A stretch of 64,000 nucleotides of DNA from an uncultured Pelagibacteraceae bacterium (GTDB lineage: Bacteria; Pseudomonadota; Alphaproteobacteria; Pelagibacterales; Pelagibacteraceae): the NCBI GenBank assembly GCA_902543485.1, contig CACBYP010000002.1, forward strand, positions 1 to 64,000. The letters run 5' to 3'. Position numbers and translations under genes: made by a program. This document shows positions 7,126 to 17,543 of this stretch, piece after piece (the first letter of the stretch is position 1; each line of letters opens with the position of its first letter). The notes below the pieces were generated by a model. That model searched no databases and was not told the DNA's origin. It worked only from the letters and a program-made list of their open reading frames with translations.

Positions 7126-8901
7126 TTAGTTGTTTTTTTGCTGTTTTTTTAACTCTTTTATCTCATTAAAAGTTGTCTCACTCATATCTTTAGAAAACTT
7201 TGATTCTAATTCAAAAATTCGTTGTTCTAATTCATAACTCTTTAGATCTTGAATAATTTCTGCAAAAATTTCTAGTACTTTTTCATCGTCATTTAAATTT
7301 TTTGAAATTATATGTTTGACTGAAGCATAATTCATTACTCTATTAATAAGATTTTTATCCACATTTAAATTTTGTAAATCTAAGTTTAACAAGTTTTCTG
7401 ATTGGTTTAAAATTTCTGCAAATAATTGCTTATTTTCATCACTATATAGTTTGACATTATCTATTAGATGAAAGTTTTTATAAACTAATTTAGGTTTGGC
7501 TAATAACACATACAAAAATGAAAACTCTTTAATTTCAAAAGATTTTAATGATTTCGTCTCATTGTAATAACTTTTAGTTTTAGCAAGAGATTTTGGAAAT
7601 ATTTTATAATTTTTATTAAATTTTGAATTAATATTTGGCGTTAGTTCTGAAACTTGTTCAAGAAAATACTCTAGCGTATATTTTTTTACAAAACTGTCTT
7701 TAATATTTGAGGCAACTTCTCTTAGTTTTTTTTCAAAAATTGCTCGTGAACTAGGGCTTTCAGTTATTTGACTTACATAATGTTCAAATATAAATTTATG
7801 TATAGGAACAGTTTTCTGATTTGAAATTTCCAAAAATTTTTCTTTACCAAATTTATTTACATAATTATCTGGATCTAAATTATCTTCTAAAATTAGAAAA
7901 GAAATTTTTTTGTCAGGTTTTAGTTCATCTATAATATTCTCTGCAGCTCTTAATGCAGCTTTATATCCACTTTGATCACCATCAAAGCATATAATGATAT
8001 GGTTATAAAATTGATTTAAAATTTGTATCTGTTTACTTGTTAAAGCAGTTCCTAGATTTGCAACGGTATTTTCTATTCCATTTTTTGACAAACCTATAAC
8101 ATCCATATACCCCTCTACCAAATAAACATCTTCTAATTTATTTGATAATTTTCTTGCTTTATCAAGATTATATAAGTTTGATCCTTTCTTGAAAAAAGGT
8201 GTCTCAGGTGAATTAATATATTTAGCTAAATTTTTATTATCGTCTACAATTCTTCCACCAAAACCTATTACATTTCCCGATATATTATTTATTGGGAAAA
8301 TAATTCTATTTCTAAATCGTGAAATATATTTTTTTTTCTTCTCATCAAAGTAAAATAGACCAGTATCATTAATAGTTTCTTCATCAAAATCTTTTTTTAA
8401 TTTTTCATAATAATCGTAATCCTCTGTTACAAAACCAAGATTAAAATTTTTGACTTCGACACCAGATAATCCTCTTGCTTTAAGGTAATTTTTTGCCTTA
8501 ATTGAATTCTTATTTTTGAATAATTCATTTTTATAAAATTCAGAAAAATTATTACATATGGATTTATATAATTTCCATTTGTACTCTCTTTCCTCATCTT
8601 TTTTTGAAAATGTATAAGGTTGCATACCTGCAAGATTTGAAAGCATTTTTACAGCTTCGCCGAACCTAAGGTTTTGAGTTTTCATTACAAAGTCAAAAAT
8701 GTTTCCATGCTCACTTGTACTAAAACAATGATAAAATTCTTTTTCATCATTTACAGTAAATGATGGAGTTTTCTCTGTTTTAAATGGAGACAAACCCACA
8801 AACTCCTTACCTCTTTTTTTAAGTTTTACTGTTTTAGAAACAACTGTTGAAACTTTTAATCTATTTTTAATTTCGTCTAAATATTCCTTTGGATATTTCA
8901 T
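7126..8901 (-). CDS. dnaG: DNA primase DnaG
   Basis: DnaG makes the RNA primers for replication on DnaB-unwound DNA. The 591-residue protein has the N-terminal CHC2-type domain (about 1-100), the catalytic TOPRIM core (VYLVEGYMDVIGL with the Glu, then IICFDGDQSGYKAALRA with the DGD metal site, about 255-320), and a C-terminal helicase-binding region. The CHC2 domain has lost most zinc ligands: the usual CPFH is SPFK and the usual CFGCG is CFSTS, leaving one cysteine. Similar losses occur, as I recall, in other alphaproteobacterial primases. The ATG overlaps the upstream yqeY stop by 1 nt (TAATG). Confidence 0.95.
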   Translation of the reverse strand: MKYPKEYLDEIKNRLKVSTVVSKTVKLKKRGKEFVGLSPFKTEKTPSFTVNDEKEFYHCFSTSEHGNIFDFVMKTQNLRFGEAVKMLSNLAGMQPYTFSKKDEEREYKWKLYKSICNNFSEFYKNELFKNKNSIKAKNYLKARGLSGVEVKNFNLGFVTEDYDYYEKLKKDFDEETINDTGLFYFDEKKKKYISRFRNRIIFPINNISGNVIGFGGRIVDDNKNLAKYINSPETPFFKKGSNLYNLDKARKLSNKLEDVYLVEGYMDVIGLSKNGIENTVANLGTALTSKQIQILNQFYNHIIICFDGDQSGYKAALRAAENIIDELKPDKKISFLILEDNLDPDNYVNKFGKEKFLEISNQKTVPIHKFIFEHYVSQITESPSSRAIFEKKLREVASNIKDSFVKKYTLEYFLEQVSELTPNINSKFNKNYKIFPKSLAKTKSYYNETKSLKSFEIKEFSFLYVLLAKPKLVYKNFHLIDNVKLYSDENKQLFAEILNQSENLLNLDLQNLNVDKNLINRVMNYASVKHIISKNLNDDEKVLEIFAEIIQDLKSYELEQRIFELESKFSKDMSETTFNEIKELKKQQKNN

Positions 8902-9362
8902 TAGCCATTAAGTAAATTTTTAATAATTTGACCTGCCTTAGAAAAATCAATTGTATCTGCATGATTTTTTTTTAATTCACCCATGACTTTACCCATATCC
9001 TTAATTGATGAGGCTCCAGAAATTTTTATAATTTCTTCACAAATCTTTTTTGTATCTGCTTCAGATAATTGCTTAGGTAAATATTCGGATAAAACATCAA
9101 GCTCTCCTTGCTCAATTTCTAATAAATCTGATCTATTATTTTTTTTATATATTTCAATTGATTCGGATCTTTGTTTGATCATTTTTTTTAAAAGCTTTTT
9201 AATATCTTCATCATCTGTCTCTTTTTTATTTGGACCAGACCTATTATTAATATCTAAGTCCTTAACTCCAGATAAAATTAACCTATAAGTTGATATCTGA
9301 TTTTTATCTTTCGATTTTAAAGCATTTTTGTAATCGTGATCTATTTTATCTCTTAGAGACAT
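8901..9362 (-). CDS. yqeY: GatB/YqeY domain-containing protein
   Basis: This 153-residue protein is a stand-alone YqeY domain, related to the tRNA-binding tail of GatB amidotransferase. Its cellular role is not settled; it is often encoded beside dnaG and rpoD. Visible features are SLRDKIDHDYKNALKSKDK at the start, LRLILSGVKD, a helical region KKLLKKMIKQRSESIEIYKK, the LSEYLPKQLSEADTKKI segment and MGKVMGELKK. I prefer the ATG at 9362, because the family begins at MSLR; an in-frame ATG at 9395 would add 11 unrelated residues. It overlaps dnaG by 1 nt and heads the yqeY-dnaG-rpoD group. Confidence 0.9.
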   Translation of the reverse strand: MSLRDKIDHDYKNALKSKDKNQISTYRLILSGVKDLDINNRSGPNKKETDDEDIKKLLKKMIKQRSESIEIYKKNNRSDLLEIEQGELDVLSEYLPKQLSEADTKKICEEIIKISGASSIKDMGKVMGELKKNHADTIDFSKAGQIIKNLLNG

Positions 9363-9433
9363 ACTAGAATGTACTTCATAGACAAAATTGTTCAAAAGAA
9401 AAATTGTATTTTTAAAAAATTATTATAGATCTG

Positions 9434-9462
9434 TTGCGGATAAATACGTTTTATTGTATTAA
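9434..9462 (+). promoter_or_regulatory. Candidate carA promoter
   Basis: TTGCGG (9434-9439) and TATTAA (9457-9462) are separated by 17 bp. This puts a start about 15 nt ahead of the carA TTG codon, inside the yqeY/carA divergent spacer. The match is moderate (4 of 6 in each hexamer). Confidence 0.35.
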
Positions 9463-9483
9463 CCTTTAACTCATGAGTTGTAA

Positions 9484-10677
9484 TTGACTTTAAAACGAAA
9501 CAACAAAACTTCACATTTCTTAAATTTTAACACAGCTATTTTAGTTCTTGAAGATAAATCAGTCTTTAAAGGAATCGGACTGGGACATATAGGAGAGGCA
9601 ACCGGAGAGGTATGCTTTAATACATCATTAACTGGTTACCAAGAAATAATATCTGATCCATCGTATGCAGGACAAATAATAAATTTTACATTTCCACACA
9701 TTGGGAACGTTGGAGCTAATAAAGAGGACGTAGAATCTGATAAAATATGGACAAGAGGAGTTATTTTTAATTCAGAGATAACAAGTCCTTCAAATTATAG
9801 GTCTCTTCAGAATTTAGATAAGTGGCTTAAACAAAATAAAATAGTAGGCATAACTGGTCTTGATACCAGAAGTTTAACAAATTTTATTAGAGATAAAGGG
9901 GCTCCAAAAGGAACAATATCAAACAATAAAAATGGTAAATTTAATATTAAGAAACTATTAAATAAATCACTCAAATGGCCTGGTTTAAATGGAATGGATT
10001 TGGCTCAAGAAGTAACCACTAACAAAACATATATTTGGAAAGGATATAAAACTTGGAAAAAGAATAAGGGCTACGAAAAAAATAAAAAGAAAAAATTTAG
10101 AGTTGTTGCTATAGATTATGGGATAAAAAAAAATATACTTAGATATTTTTCTGATTTCGATTGTGAAGTTAAAGTTGTTTCCTGTAAAGAAAATGCAAAT
10201 AAGATACTTAATCTAAAGCCTCATGGAATTTTTTTGTCGAACGGTCCAGGGGATCCAGCTGCGACGGGAAAGTATGCAATTAAAGTTGTAAAAGATTTAA
10301 TAAAAAAAAATATACCGTTATTTGGGATATGTTTGGGTCACCAAATATTAGCACTAGCTTTGGACGCCAAAACCAAAAAGATGAAATTAGGACACAGAGG
10401 TGCAAATCATCCAGTCAAAAATTTGATTACAAAGAAAGTTGAAATTACCAGTCAAAATCATGGATTTGAGGTTGTAAAAGAAAGTTTAAAAAAAAATACA
10501 GAAATAACACATCTCTCATTATTTGATAATTCTATAGAAGGAATAAGATTAAAAAATAAACCTGTTTTCTCTGTTCAATATCATCCTGAAGCTAATCCTG
10601 GACCCCAAGATAGTAAATATTTATTTAGTAATTTTATTAAAGACATAAAAAAATATGCCAAAAAGAAAAGACATTAA
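9484..10677 (+). CDS. carA: Carbamoyl-phosphate synthase small (glutaminase) subunit
   Basis: CarA hydrolyses glutamine and channels ammonia to CarB for carbamoyl phosphate, the precursor of arginine and pyrimidines. The 397-residue protein has the N-terminal CarA domain ([44 protein letters not shown]) and the class I glutaminase domain with nucleophile motif [19 protein letters not shown] and [10 protein letters not shown] supplying the His/Glu. The start is TTG: the codon just before it is an in-frame stop (TAA, 9481-9483), and no ATG or GTG occurs before the conserved domain. It overlaps carB by 23 nt. Confidence 0.95.
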   Translation: MTLKRNNKTSHFLNFNTAILVLEDKSVFKGIGLGHIGEATGEVCFNTSLTGYQEIISDPSYAGQIINFTFPHIGNVGANKEDVESDKIWTRGVIFNSEITSPSNYRSLQNLDKWLKQNKIVGITGLDTRSLTNFIRDKGAPKGTISNNKNGKFNIKKLLNKSLKWPGLNGMDLAQEVTTNKTYIWKGYKTWKKNKGYEKNKKKKFRVVAIDYGIKKNILRYFSDFDCEVKVVSCKENANKILNLKPHGIFLSNGPGDPAATGKYAIKVVKDLIKKNIPLFGICLGHQILALALDAKTKKMKLGHRGANHPVKNLITKKVEITSQNHGFEVVKESLKKNTEITHLSLFDNSIEGIRLKNKPVFSVQYHPEANPGPQDSKYLFSNFIKDIKKYAKKKRH

Positions 10678-13600
10678 AAAAATTTTAGTTATAGGAGCTG
10701 GTCCAATTATCATTGGTCAAGCTTGTGAATTTGATTATTCAGGAACACAGGCATGCAAAGCATTAAAAGATGAGGGTTATAAAGTAATATTAATCAACTC
10801 AAATCCTGCAACTATAATGACTGATCCTGGTGTAGCTGATAAAACTTATATCGAACCAATATCTTTAGAGGTACTTGAGGAAGTCATCAAAAAAGAAAGA
10901 CCTGATGCTATTTTACCTACAATGGGTGGTCAAACAGCATTAAATCTTGCAATTAATGCAGAAAAAATTGGTTTGCTTAAAAAGTATAAAATTGAACTTA
11001 TTGGAGCAAACTCCGAAGCAATAGCAAATGCCGAAGATAGAAAAAAATTTAGAAAAAATATGTCTGATATTGGTATTGATTTACCAAAATCAGAAGTTCT
11101 CAATAAATTTTCAAACGCAAAAAAATGTTTAAACAAAATTGGTCTTCCTGCAATTATTAGACCCTCATTTACTTTGGGTGGATTAGGTGGAGGAATTGCA
11201 AGAACATCAAAAGATTTTTTTAAAATTGTTAAAGAAGGGATGAATGAATCTCCTCAAAATCAGGTTTTGGTTGAAGAATGTTTAGATGGATGGAAAGAGT
11301 TTGAGATGGAGGTAGTCAGAGATAGAAATGATAATTGTATAATTATCTGTTCAATAGAAAATGTTGATCCAATGGGAACTCATACTGGTGACTCTGTTAC
11401 TATAGCTCCAGCATTAACCCTTACAGATAAAGAGTATCAAGTAATGAGAAATGCATCTATTGCCTGCTTAAGAAAAATAGGTGTTGAAACAGGAGGTTCA
11501 AATGTTCAATTCGCCATAAATCCAAAAAATGGAAGAATGGTAATTATTGAAATGAACCCAAGAGTTTCAAGATCATCGGCATTAGCATCAAAAGCAACTG
11601 GTTTTCCGATAGCAAAAATAGCAGCAAAATTAGCGGTGGGTTATACTCTAGATGAACTACAAAATGAAATAACAAAAGTAACACCAGCTTCTTTTGAACC
11701 AACAATCGATTACGTTGTAACAAAAATTCCAAGGTTTACGTTTGAAAAATTTTCTGACACAGAAGCTGTTTTAGGTACATCCATGAGATCTGTTGGTGAA
11801 GCAATGGCAATCGGAAGAAACTTCAAAGAGTCTTTTCAAAAAGCTTTGGTTTCACTTGAAACTGGATTATCAGGATTAGATAATATTTTTAAATATTCCA
11901 AAAAAGAAATCTTAAAAAATTTAAAAATCAATATTCCAAATAAGTTGCTATTAATTGCTGAGGCTTTTAGGAAAAAAATTTCTTTAGATGTTATATATAG
12001 ATTATCAAAAGTAGATCCTTGGTTTTTAAATCAAATTAAGGAAATAGTTGATGAAGAAAAAATACTAATCTCAAAAGGACTGCCCAAAACTTTTGAGGAA
12101 TTTAATAGAATAAAATCAATAGGCTTTTCTGACAAAAAGATCTCACAGTTAACTGGTCAAAAAGAAACAATCGTCAAATCCAGAAGAAAAGGGCTAAAAG
12201 TTATTCCTGTTTTTAAGAAAGTTGATACCTGTGCTGCTGAATTCAAATCTTTCACACCTTATATGTATTCTACATATCAAAGAAATTTTTCTATTAAAAT
12301 TGAATGCGAAGCTGAGCCAAGCAATAAAAAGAAGATTATAATTTTAGGTGGAGGACCAAATAGAATTGGTCAAGGTATAGAGTTTGATTATTGCTGTTGT
12401 CAGGCTAGCTTTTCTCTTAAGGAAGCGGGTTTTGAAACAATAATGATAAATTGTAACCCAGAAACTGTTTCTACAGATTATGATACAAGTGATCGATTAT
12501 ACTTTGAACCTTTGATTGAAGAATATATTGAGAATATAATTTTAAAAGAAAAATCAAAAGGAAATCTAATTGGCATTATCGCACAATTTGGAGGCCAAAC
12601 TCCTATCAAATTAGCTAAATTTTTAGATGAAAATAAATTACCTATTTTGGGGACACAATATAAATCGATTGATCTTGCAGAAGATAGAGACAGATTTAGA
12701 GAATTGCTTATAAAACTTAAACTAAAGCAAGCAGAGAGTGGAATAGCTTACAAATTTGATCAAGCTATGAATATTGTTGAAAAAATTGGATTGCCTGTAG
12801 TTGTAAGACCTTCTTATGTTTTGGGAGGAAGAGCTATGGAGATTGTTCATGACAAAAGTCAATTGAAACAATTTATTAATGAAGCCTTCAAAGCATCAGA
12901 ACAAAATCCAATCTTAATTGATAAATTTATCGACAATGCTATGGAAGTAGATGTAGATGCAATTTCTGACGGAAAAGACGTGTACGTTGCTGGGATAATG
13001 CAACACATCGAAGAAGCTGGAATTCACTCGGGAGACTCTGCTTGCTGCTTGCCACCGGTATCGATAAAGGCGAACCTTTTAAGAGAATTAAAAATACAAA
13101 CAAGAAAATTAGCTTTAGCTTTAAAAGTCAAAGGATTTTTAAATATTCAATTTGCAATTAAAAATGATGAAATTTTTGTCATTGAAGTTAATCCAAGAGC
13201 AAGTAGGACAGTTCCTTTTGTCTCAAAAGCGAATGGTATTCCGCTTGCAAAAATTGCATCAAGAATAATGTCTGGAGAAAAGTTAAGTAAATATAAATTA
13301 AAATATAAAACCAATAAAAAATTTGCTGTTAAAGAAGCTGTATTTCCATTCAATAAATTTCCAGATAGCGATCTATTACTTGGTCCTGAAATGAAGTCTA
13401 CTGGAGAAGTAATGGGTTTTGATGATGATTTTGGAATGGCTGTTGCAAAAAGTCAAATTGCTGCTTCTAATTCATTGCCAACTAAAGGAATGGCATTCTT
13501 ATCGGTAAAAGACTCTCACAAACAAGAAATAATAGGTGTTGCTCAAAGATTGATAAAACTTGGATTCAAACTCGCTGCAACTAAAGGAACTTCTGAAATT

Positions 13601-13879
13601 TTAAAGCAAAATGGAATGAGTTGTAAAAAAATTAATAAAGTGAGCAGTGGAAGACCGCATATAGTAGATGTTTTAAATTCTAAAAAAATATCATTGGTAA
13701 TAAATACTGGGGGTGGAAGCTCTGAGCACAGGATAAGTGATGCAAGGGCATTAAGAAGAGGAACTCTTGCAAACAAAATTCCTTATTGCACTAACATGTC
13801 TACTGCCTATTCATTTTTAGAAGCAATAAAATCTTTAAAAACAACAAAGTTAAAAGTTAAATCGCTACAAGATAATTAG
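10655..13879 (+). CDS. carB: Carbamoyl-phosphate synthase large subunit
   Basis: CarB makes carbamoyl phosphate from bicarbonate, ammonia and two ATP. The 1074-residue protein shows the expected tandem organisation: a first half with preATP-grasp motif [20 protein letters not shown] and an ATP-grasp domain ([34 protein letters not shown]), an oligomerisation middle region, a second half repeating these motifs ([44 protein letters not shown]), and a C-terminal MGS-like allosteric domain ([17 protein letters not shown] onward). The length is normal for the family. It overlaps carA, so translation is probably coupled. The stop lies 2 bp from the convergent oxygenase gene. Confidence 0.98.
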   Translation: MPKRKDIKKILVIGAGPIIIGQACEFDYSGTQACKALKDEGYKVILINSNPATIMTDPGVADKTYIEPISLEVLEEVIKKERPDAILPTMGGQTALNLAINAEKIGLLKKYKIELIGANSEAIANAEDRKKFRKNMSDIGIDLPKSEVLNKFSNAKKCLNKIGLPAIIRPSFTLGGLGGGIARTSKDFFKIVKEGMNESPQNQVLVEECLDGWKEFEMEVVRDRNDNCIIICSIENVDPMGTHTGDSVTIAPALTLTDKEYQVMRNASIACLRKIGVETGGSNVQFAINPKNGRMVIIEMNPRVSRSSALASKATGFPIAKIAAKLAVGYTLDELQNEITKVTPASFEPTIDYVVTKIPRFTFEKFSDTEAVLGTSMRSVGEAMAIGRNFKESFQKALVSLETGLSGLDNIFKYSKKEILKNLKINIPNKLLLIAEAFRKKISLDVIYRLSKVDPWFLNQIKEIVDEEKILISKGLPKTFEEFNRIKSIGFSDKKISQLTGQKETIVKSRRKGLKVIPVFKKVDTCAAEFKSFTPYMYSTYQRNFSIKIECEAEPSNKKKIIILGGGPNRIGQGIEFDYCCCQASFSLKEAGFETIMINCNPETVSTDYDTSDRLYFEPLIEEYIENIILKEKSKGNLIGIIAQFGGQTPIKLAKFLDENKLPILGTQYKSIDLAEDRDRFRELLIKLKLKQAESGIAYKFDQAMNIVEKIGLPVVVRPSYVLGGRAMEIVHDKSQLKQFINEAFKASEQNPILIDKFIDNAMEVDVDAISDGKDVYVAGIMQHIEEAGIHSGDSACCLPPVSIKANLLRELKIQTRKLALALKVKGFLNIQFAIKNDEIFVIEVNPRASRTVPFVSKANGIPLAKIASRIMSGEKLSKYKLKYKTNKKFAVKEAVFPFNKFPDSDLLLGPEMKSTGEVMGFDDDFGMAVAKSQIAASNSLPTKGMAFLSVKDSHKQEIIGVAQRLIKLGFKLAATKGTSEILKQNGMSCKKINKVSSGRPHIVDVLNSKKISLVINTGGGSSEHRISDARALRRGTLANKIPYCTNMSTAYSFLEAIKSLKTTKLKVKSLQDN

Positions 13880-13881
13880 TT

Positions 13882-14544
13882 TTAATTGACTTTCCAATCC
13901 GTTTCAAATGTAACGTAGTTTACCTGGAGGCATCTTCTCTCTTTTATAATTTCTTTTTTTTCCATACCATGCCACGTACTTGGGCCACTTGAAAAAAAAT
14001 ATCCATAATTATCTTTATAAGGTACTGTTTTTACCAATTTAAGTTGATTATCATAAAAGTCGGTTCCCAAATTTTCGCTTTCATTGTGCTTATTTACAAA
14101 TAATAGACATGACATTAGCTTTTCTTTAATATCGCAATGTGGTTTAAGCCAAAACCCTTTTCTATCACAAATAACTTCAACTCTCACATAAGAGTTAGAT
14201 AGATCTTTATTTATTAATTCCGAAACTTTATTATAAGTTTCAGGTTGTCTTAATTCATTTATAAATTCTTCAAGATTTGGAAAAAGGTTTGCATTATCCT
14301 TAGTAATAAAACATCTAAATTTTAATGCTTCACCGCCATTAGAAATACCCTCTCTAAATTCTCCTTTTCCTCCATCGATGGCTCTTGTTCCATCATAATT
14401 TAAATCATGCTCTATTGGATTAGCAATATCAGCATTTAATATTTCGTTAATTTGTCCATCAGTCAAAGGTTGATTTAATTCCCAATGCTCAAAAGGATTG
14501 ATATGTTTTGTAGATTTATTTTTTATCGAGTTTAAAAAAGTCAT
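13882..14544 (-). CDS. Probable 2-oxoglutarate/Fe(II)-dependent oxygenase
   Basis: The C-terminal half of this 220-residue protein looks like a prolyl-hydroxylase-type double-stranded beta helix. KPHCDIKEKLMSCLLFVN gives the His-x-Asp iron ligands, NYGYFFSSGPSTWHGM gives the distal His, and an Arg about ten residues later (KERRCLQVNYV) could hold 2-oxoglutarate. The N-terminal half (INPFEHWELNQPL, DGGKGEFREG) is less typical. The substrate is unknown; small-molecule, peptide or glycan hydroxylation are all possible. The ATG overlaps the stop of the upstream ELM1-family gene by 1 nt (TAATG), so the two are probably translationally coupled. Confidence 0.65.
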   Translation of the reverse strand: MTFLNSIKNKSTKHINPFEHWELNQPLTDGQINEILNADIANPIEHDLNYDGTRAIDGGKGEFREGISNGGEALKFRCFITKDNANLFPNLEEFINELRQPETYNKVSELINKDLSNSYVRVEVICDRKGFWLKPHCDIKEKLMSCLLFVNKHNESENLGTDFYDNQLKLVKTVPYKDNYGYFFSSGPSTWHGMEKKEIIKERRCLQVNYVTFETDWKVN

Positions 14545-15491
14545 TATATTTTTATTTTATTTTTAATTATTTTAGATACCCTATCAGTTTCATTTAATAT
14601 GTCATAACTCCAATTCTCCAAATTGTCACTTAAATTTCTAATAATATTTAATTCTTTGAATAATTCTTTGAATTTTCTAAATCTTCTGTCATTTTTTTTT
14701 GCTGGAATATTTGCCACATAAATCGGTTTGCCACTTAAGGCTGCTTCTGAAATCATTGAACTGGAGTCACAAGTTACAACAATATATTTTGATATAGAGA
14801 ATGCACTTAGATATGCTTTTTTATCAATATTATTTAATACTAAATTATCATCTCCAAAATACATTTTGGCATGTTCGATTGTATCCTTTGGTGTTCTCAT
14901 AGAAGGTATGACTACTAGTTTAAGATTATTCTCTTTAACTAAATAGTTAACTTTTGAAAAAATTTCTTGAATATTTCTATCTGAATAATCGTAATATTGA
15001 TTCGGTCCTCCAAGAATAAGTGAAATTACATCATTATTTTTTAATTTATTTGAAAGACTAAATAAGTATTCTTTATTATTTTCAATTTCCTTAGAAGTTA
15101 AGTAATGTATGGCACCTTTAGTTTTTATTATATTTTCTCCATCAAGATTATCGTGCTCAGGTACAACAATTAGATCAAAATTATTATGTTTTATTTTTGG
15201 GTTTTGAATATGAATGTTAAATACTTTTTTCTTTGAACTTTTTTTTAAGAATAATGATGGAATAATACTTTTTCTTCCACAAGAAATTATTATATCAACA
15301 TCTTCGCATTCAATTTTTTTAAAAACTGAGTCGGATATCGGAGTGAATTTTGGTGGTATAGCTTTCCAGAAACCTTTTGTTTCAACTGTGTGGTGAGAAT
15401 AATTTATATCTAAAGCTTTAGCCAAACCTTCTACTTGGCTAATCATCCCATGCATACCTTCTGTTAATAATATACCTTTCAATTTAGTCAT
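14544..15491 (-). CDS. ELM1/DUF1022 family protein (GT-B-like fold)
   Basis: This 315-residue protein matches the family named after plant mitochondrial fission factor ELM1 (DUF1022), common in alphaproteobacteria. Its architecture resembles GT-B glycosyltransferases. The N-terminal half has LLTEGMHGMISQVEGLAKAL and HIQNPK; the C-terminal half has ISLILGGPNQYYDYS, VVIPSMRTPKDT and the donor-site-like VTCDSSSMISEAALSGKPIY. Bacterial function is not established; a role in cell-envelope glycan handling is an inference from the fold. It is coupled to the downstream 2OG oxygenase and starts 21 bp from the divergent trxB. Confidence 0.75.
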   Translation of the reverse strand: MTKLKGILLTEGMHGMISQVEGLAKALDINYSHHTVETKGFWKAIPPKFTPISDSVFKKIECEDVDIIISCGRKSIIPSLFLKKSSKKKVFNIHIQNPKIKHNNFDLIVVPEHDNLDGENIIKTKGAIHYLTSKEIENNKEYLFSLSNKLKNNDVISLILGGPNQYYDYSDRNIQEIFSKVNYLVKENNLKLVVIPSMRTPKDTIEHAKMYFGDDNLVLNNIDKKAYLSAFSISKYIVVTCDSSSMISEAALSGKPIYVANIPAKKNDRRFRKFKELFKELNIIRNLSDNLENWSYDILNETDRVSKIIKNKIKI

Positions 15492-15512
15492 TAATCATTA
15501 TATAGCTTTCAT

Positions 15513-16457
15513 ATGAGTGAAAATCCAACTAAACACACAAAAGTGTTAATAATTGGGTCTGGTCCCGCTGGATATACAGCAGCAATTTATGCTGCAAGAG
15601 CAATGTTAAAACCAATATTAGTTCATGGTATGGAGCCTGGTGGCCAGTTAACAACTACAACTGATGTTGAAAATTTCCCTGGATTTAAAGATGTAATACA
15701 AGGGCCGTGGCTTATGGATCAAATGAAAGGTCAGGCAGAAGTTGTTGGAACTGAAATGATACAAGATCATATAGCGTCAGTAGACTTAAAATCTAAGCCA
15801 TTTAAAGCTGTTGGTGATAGCGGCCAAATTTATGAAGCAGACTCAATTATTATTTCAACTGGAGCTCAAGCTAGATGGTTGAATATAGACTCTGAACAAA
15901 ATTTTAGAGGTTTTGGTGTATCTGCATGTGCAACATGTGATGGATTTTTCTTTAAAGACAAAACTGTTGCTGTTGTTGGGGGAGGAAATGCTGCAGTTGA
16001 AGAAGCTATGTTTTTAACAAAATTTGCCTCAAAGGTTCAGCTTATACACAGAAGAGATAGTTTGAGAGCAGAAAAATTACTTCAAAAGAAATTAATGGAA
16101 AATAAAAAAATTGAAATAATTTGGGACTCTGTTGTTGATGAAGTTATTGGGGATAATGATCCTAAAAATGTAACTGGATTAAAAATTAAAAATGTTAAAA
16201 CAAATAAAATAGACGAACTAAAAATTGATGGATTGTTTATAGCTATAGGGCATGATCCAGCAACATCATTATTTAAAGACCAACTAGAAATGGATAATGA
16301 GGGTTATTTAATAACAAAACCAGAATCCACAGAAACAAATATACCGGGAGTTTTTGCTGCTGGTGATGTAAAAGATAAAATATTTAGACAGGCCGTTACA
16401 GCAGCTGGTATGGGATGTATGGCGGCATTAGAAGCTGAAAAACATTTATCCGAATAG
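15513..16457 (+). CDS. trxB: Thioredoxin-disulfide reductase
   Basis: TrxB passes electrons from NADPH through FAD and a disulfide to thioredoxin. The 314-residue protein is normal in length. It has the FAD motif VLIIGSGPAGYTAAIYAARA, then GGQLTTTTDVENFPGF, the redox-active CATCDGFFFKDK, the NADPH motif VAVVGGGNAAVEEAMFL followed by HRRDSLRAEKL, and the C-terminal FAD motif PGVFAAGDVKDKIFRQAVTAAGMGC. The next gene starts on the base after its stop codon, so the pair is one transcription unit. Confidence 0.97.
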   Translation: MSENPTKHTKVLIIGSGPAGYTAAIYAARAMLKPILVHGMEPGGQLTTTTDVENFPGFKDVIQGPWLMDQMKGQAEVVGTEMIQDHIASVDLKSKPFKAVGDSGQIYEADSIIISTGAQARWLNIDSEQNFRGFGVSACATCDGFFFKDKTVAVVGGGNAAVEEAMFLTKFASKVQLIHRRDSLRAEKLLQKKLMENKKIEIIWDSVVDEVIGDNDPKNVTGLKIKNVKTNKIDELKIDGLFIAIGHDPATSLFKDQLEMDNEGYLITKPESTETNIPGVFAAGDVKDKIFRQAVTAAGMGCMAALEAEKHLSE

Positions 16458-17477
16458 ATGAATGAAACAGTATTGTTAACGGGTATAAGTGGATGGATCG
16501 CTAAACACATTGCAATTGAACTATTAAATTCAGGATATAAGGTTTTAGGAACTGTTAGAAACTCCAATCTAATTGATCAAACAAAAAAAACCATAAATAA
16601 ATATGCGTCAATTGATAAATTATCATTTGTCGAATTAGATCTTTTGAAAGATGAAGGTTGGGATGAAGCATTAAAAGGTTGTAAATATGTAATGCACGTT
16701 GCTTCCCCTTTCCCTTTAAAAACTTCTAGAGATCGTGAAAGTCTTGTTCCAACTGCTAAAGATGGGACCATAAGAGTTTTAAAAGCTGCTGTTAATGCGG
16801 GAGTCGAACGTATAATTAAAACATCGTCAATTGTAGCAATGTTTAGAAAGCCTAATAGGACAAATCCATATACATTTGGTGAAAATGATTGGAGTGACGA
16901 AAATTGGCATGGTTGTAATGATTACTTTGTTTCAAAAATAAAAGCTGAAAAAGCTGCTTGGGAATTTATGGAAAATAAAGGTTTAAAAAATAAGTTGATA
17001 TGTATATGTCCTGGAGGTGTTTTTGGTGACGCTTTAGATGCAAAAGAAAAAACATCAATAAGCTATATAAAATTATTTCTTAAAGGTAAATATCCGGGTG
17101 CTCCTGATTTTAGCATCTTGGTATCTGATATGAAGGATGTTGTAAAAGCTCACATCAATTCTTTAACAAGACCAGATGTTGGTGGAAGACGACTGATAAT
17201 TGGCTCAGAGGTCAAAAGAATGATAGATTTTTCTAATATTATGTCTGAAGCATTACCTGAATATTCAAAAAAACTTCCAAAAAGAGTTTTGCCAAACTTT
17301 TTGATAAAAATAATTAGTCATATAGATACAAGTGCGAAAATGATGGTCCCTGACCTAGGAATTCAAATGCAAACCGATGCTTCGTATGCTGAGGATTTGT
17401 TAGGATTTAAATTTCAGCCAGCAAAAGGGTGTATCGAAGAGGCAGCAAAATCAGCAGTTAGACTCGGATTAGTATAA
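16458..17477 (+). CDS. NAD(P)-dependent epimerase/reductase (extended SDR, dihydroflavonol-reductase-like)
   Basis: This 339-residue extended short-chain dehydrogenase has the N-terminal NAD(P) motif LTGISGWIAKHIAIELL (GxxGWIA, a variant of GxxGxxG), a strand VMHVASPF, TSSIVAM with the catalytic Ser, and a YFVSKIKAEKAAWEF segment supplying the Tyr-x-x-x-Lys pair. The set resembles dihydroflavonol/aldehyde reductases. The substrate is unknown. The ATG directly abuts the trxB stop codon, so it is probably co-translated. A different nucleotide-sugar or aldehyde substrate cannot be excluded. Confidence 0.8.
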   Translation: MNETVLLTGISGWIAKHIAIELLNSGYKVLGTVRNSNLIDQTKKTINKYASIDKLSFVELDLLKDEGWDEALKGCKYVMHVASPFPLKTSRDRESLVPTAKDGTIRVLKAAVNAGVERIIKTSSIVAMFRKPNRTNPYTFGENDWSDENWHGCNDYFVSKIKAEKAAWEFMENKGLKNKLICICPGGVFGDALDAKEKTSISYIKLFLKGKYPGAPDFSILVSDMKDVVKAHINSLTRPDVGGRRLIIGSEVKRMIDFSNIMSEALPEYSKKLPKRVLPNFLIKIISHIDTSAKMMVPDLGIQMQTDASYAEDLLGFKFQPAKGCIEEAAKSAVRLGLV

Positions 17478-17543
17478 TATCAGTAATTTACAAGCTATTT
17501 CAGTATAGAATAAAAAGTTATTATAAATTATAAAAGAATCTAA

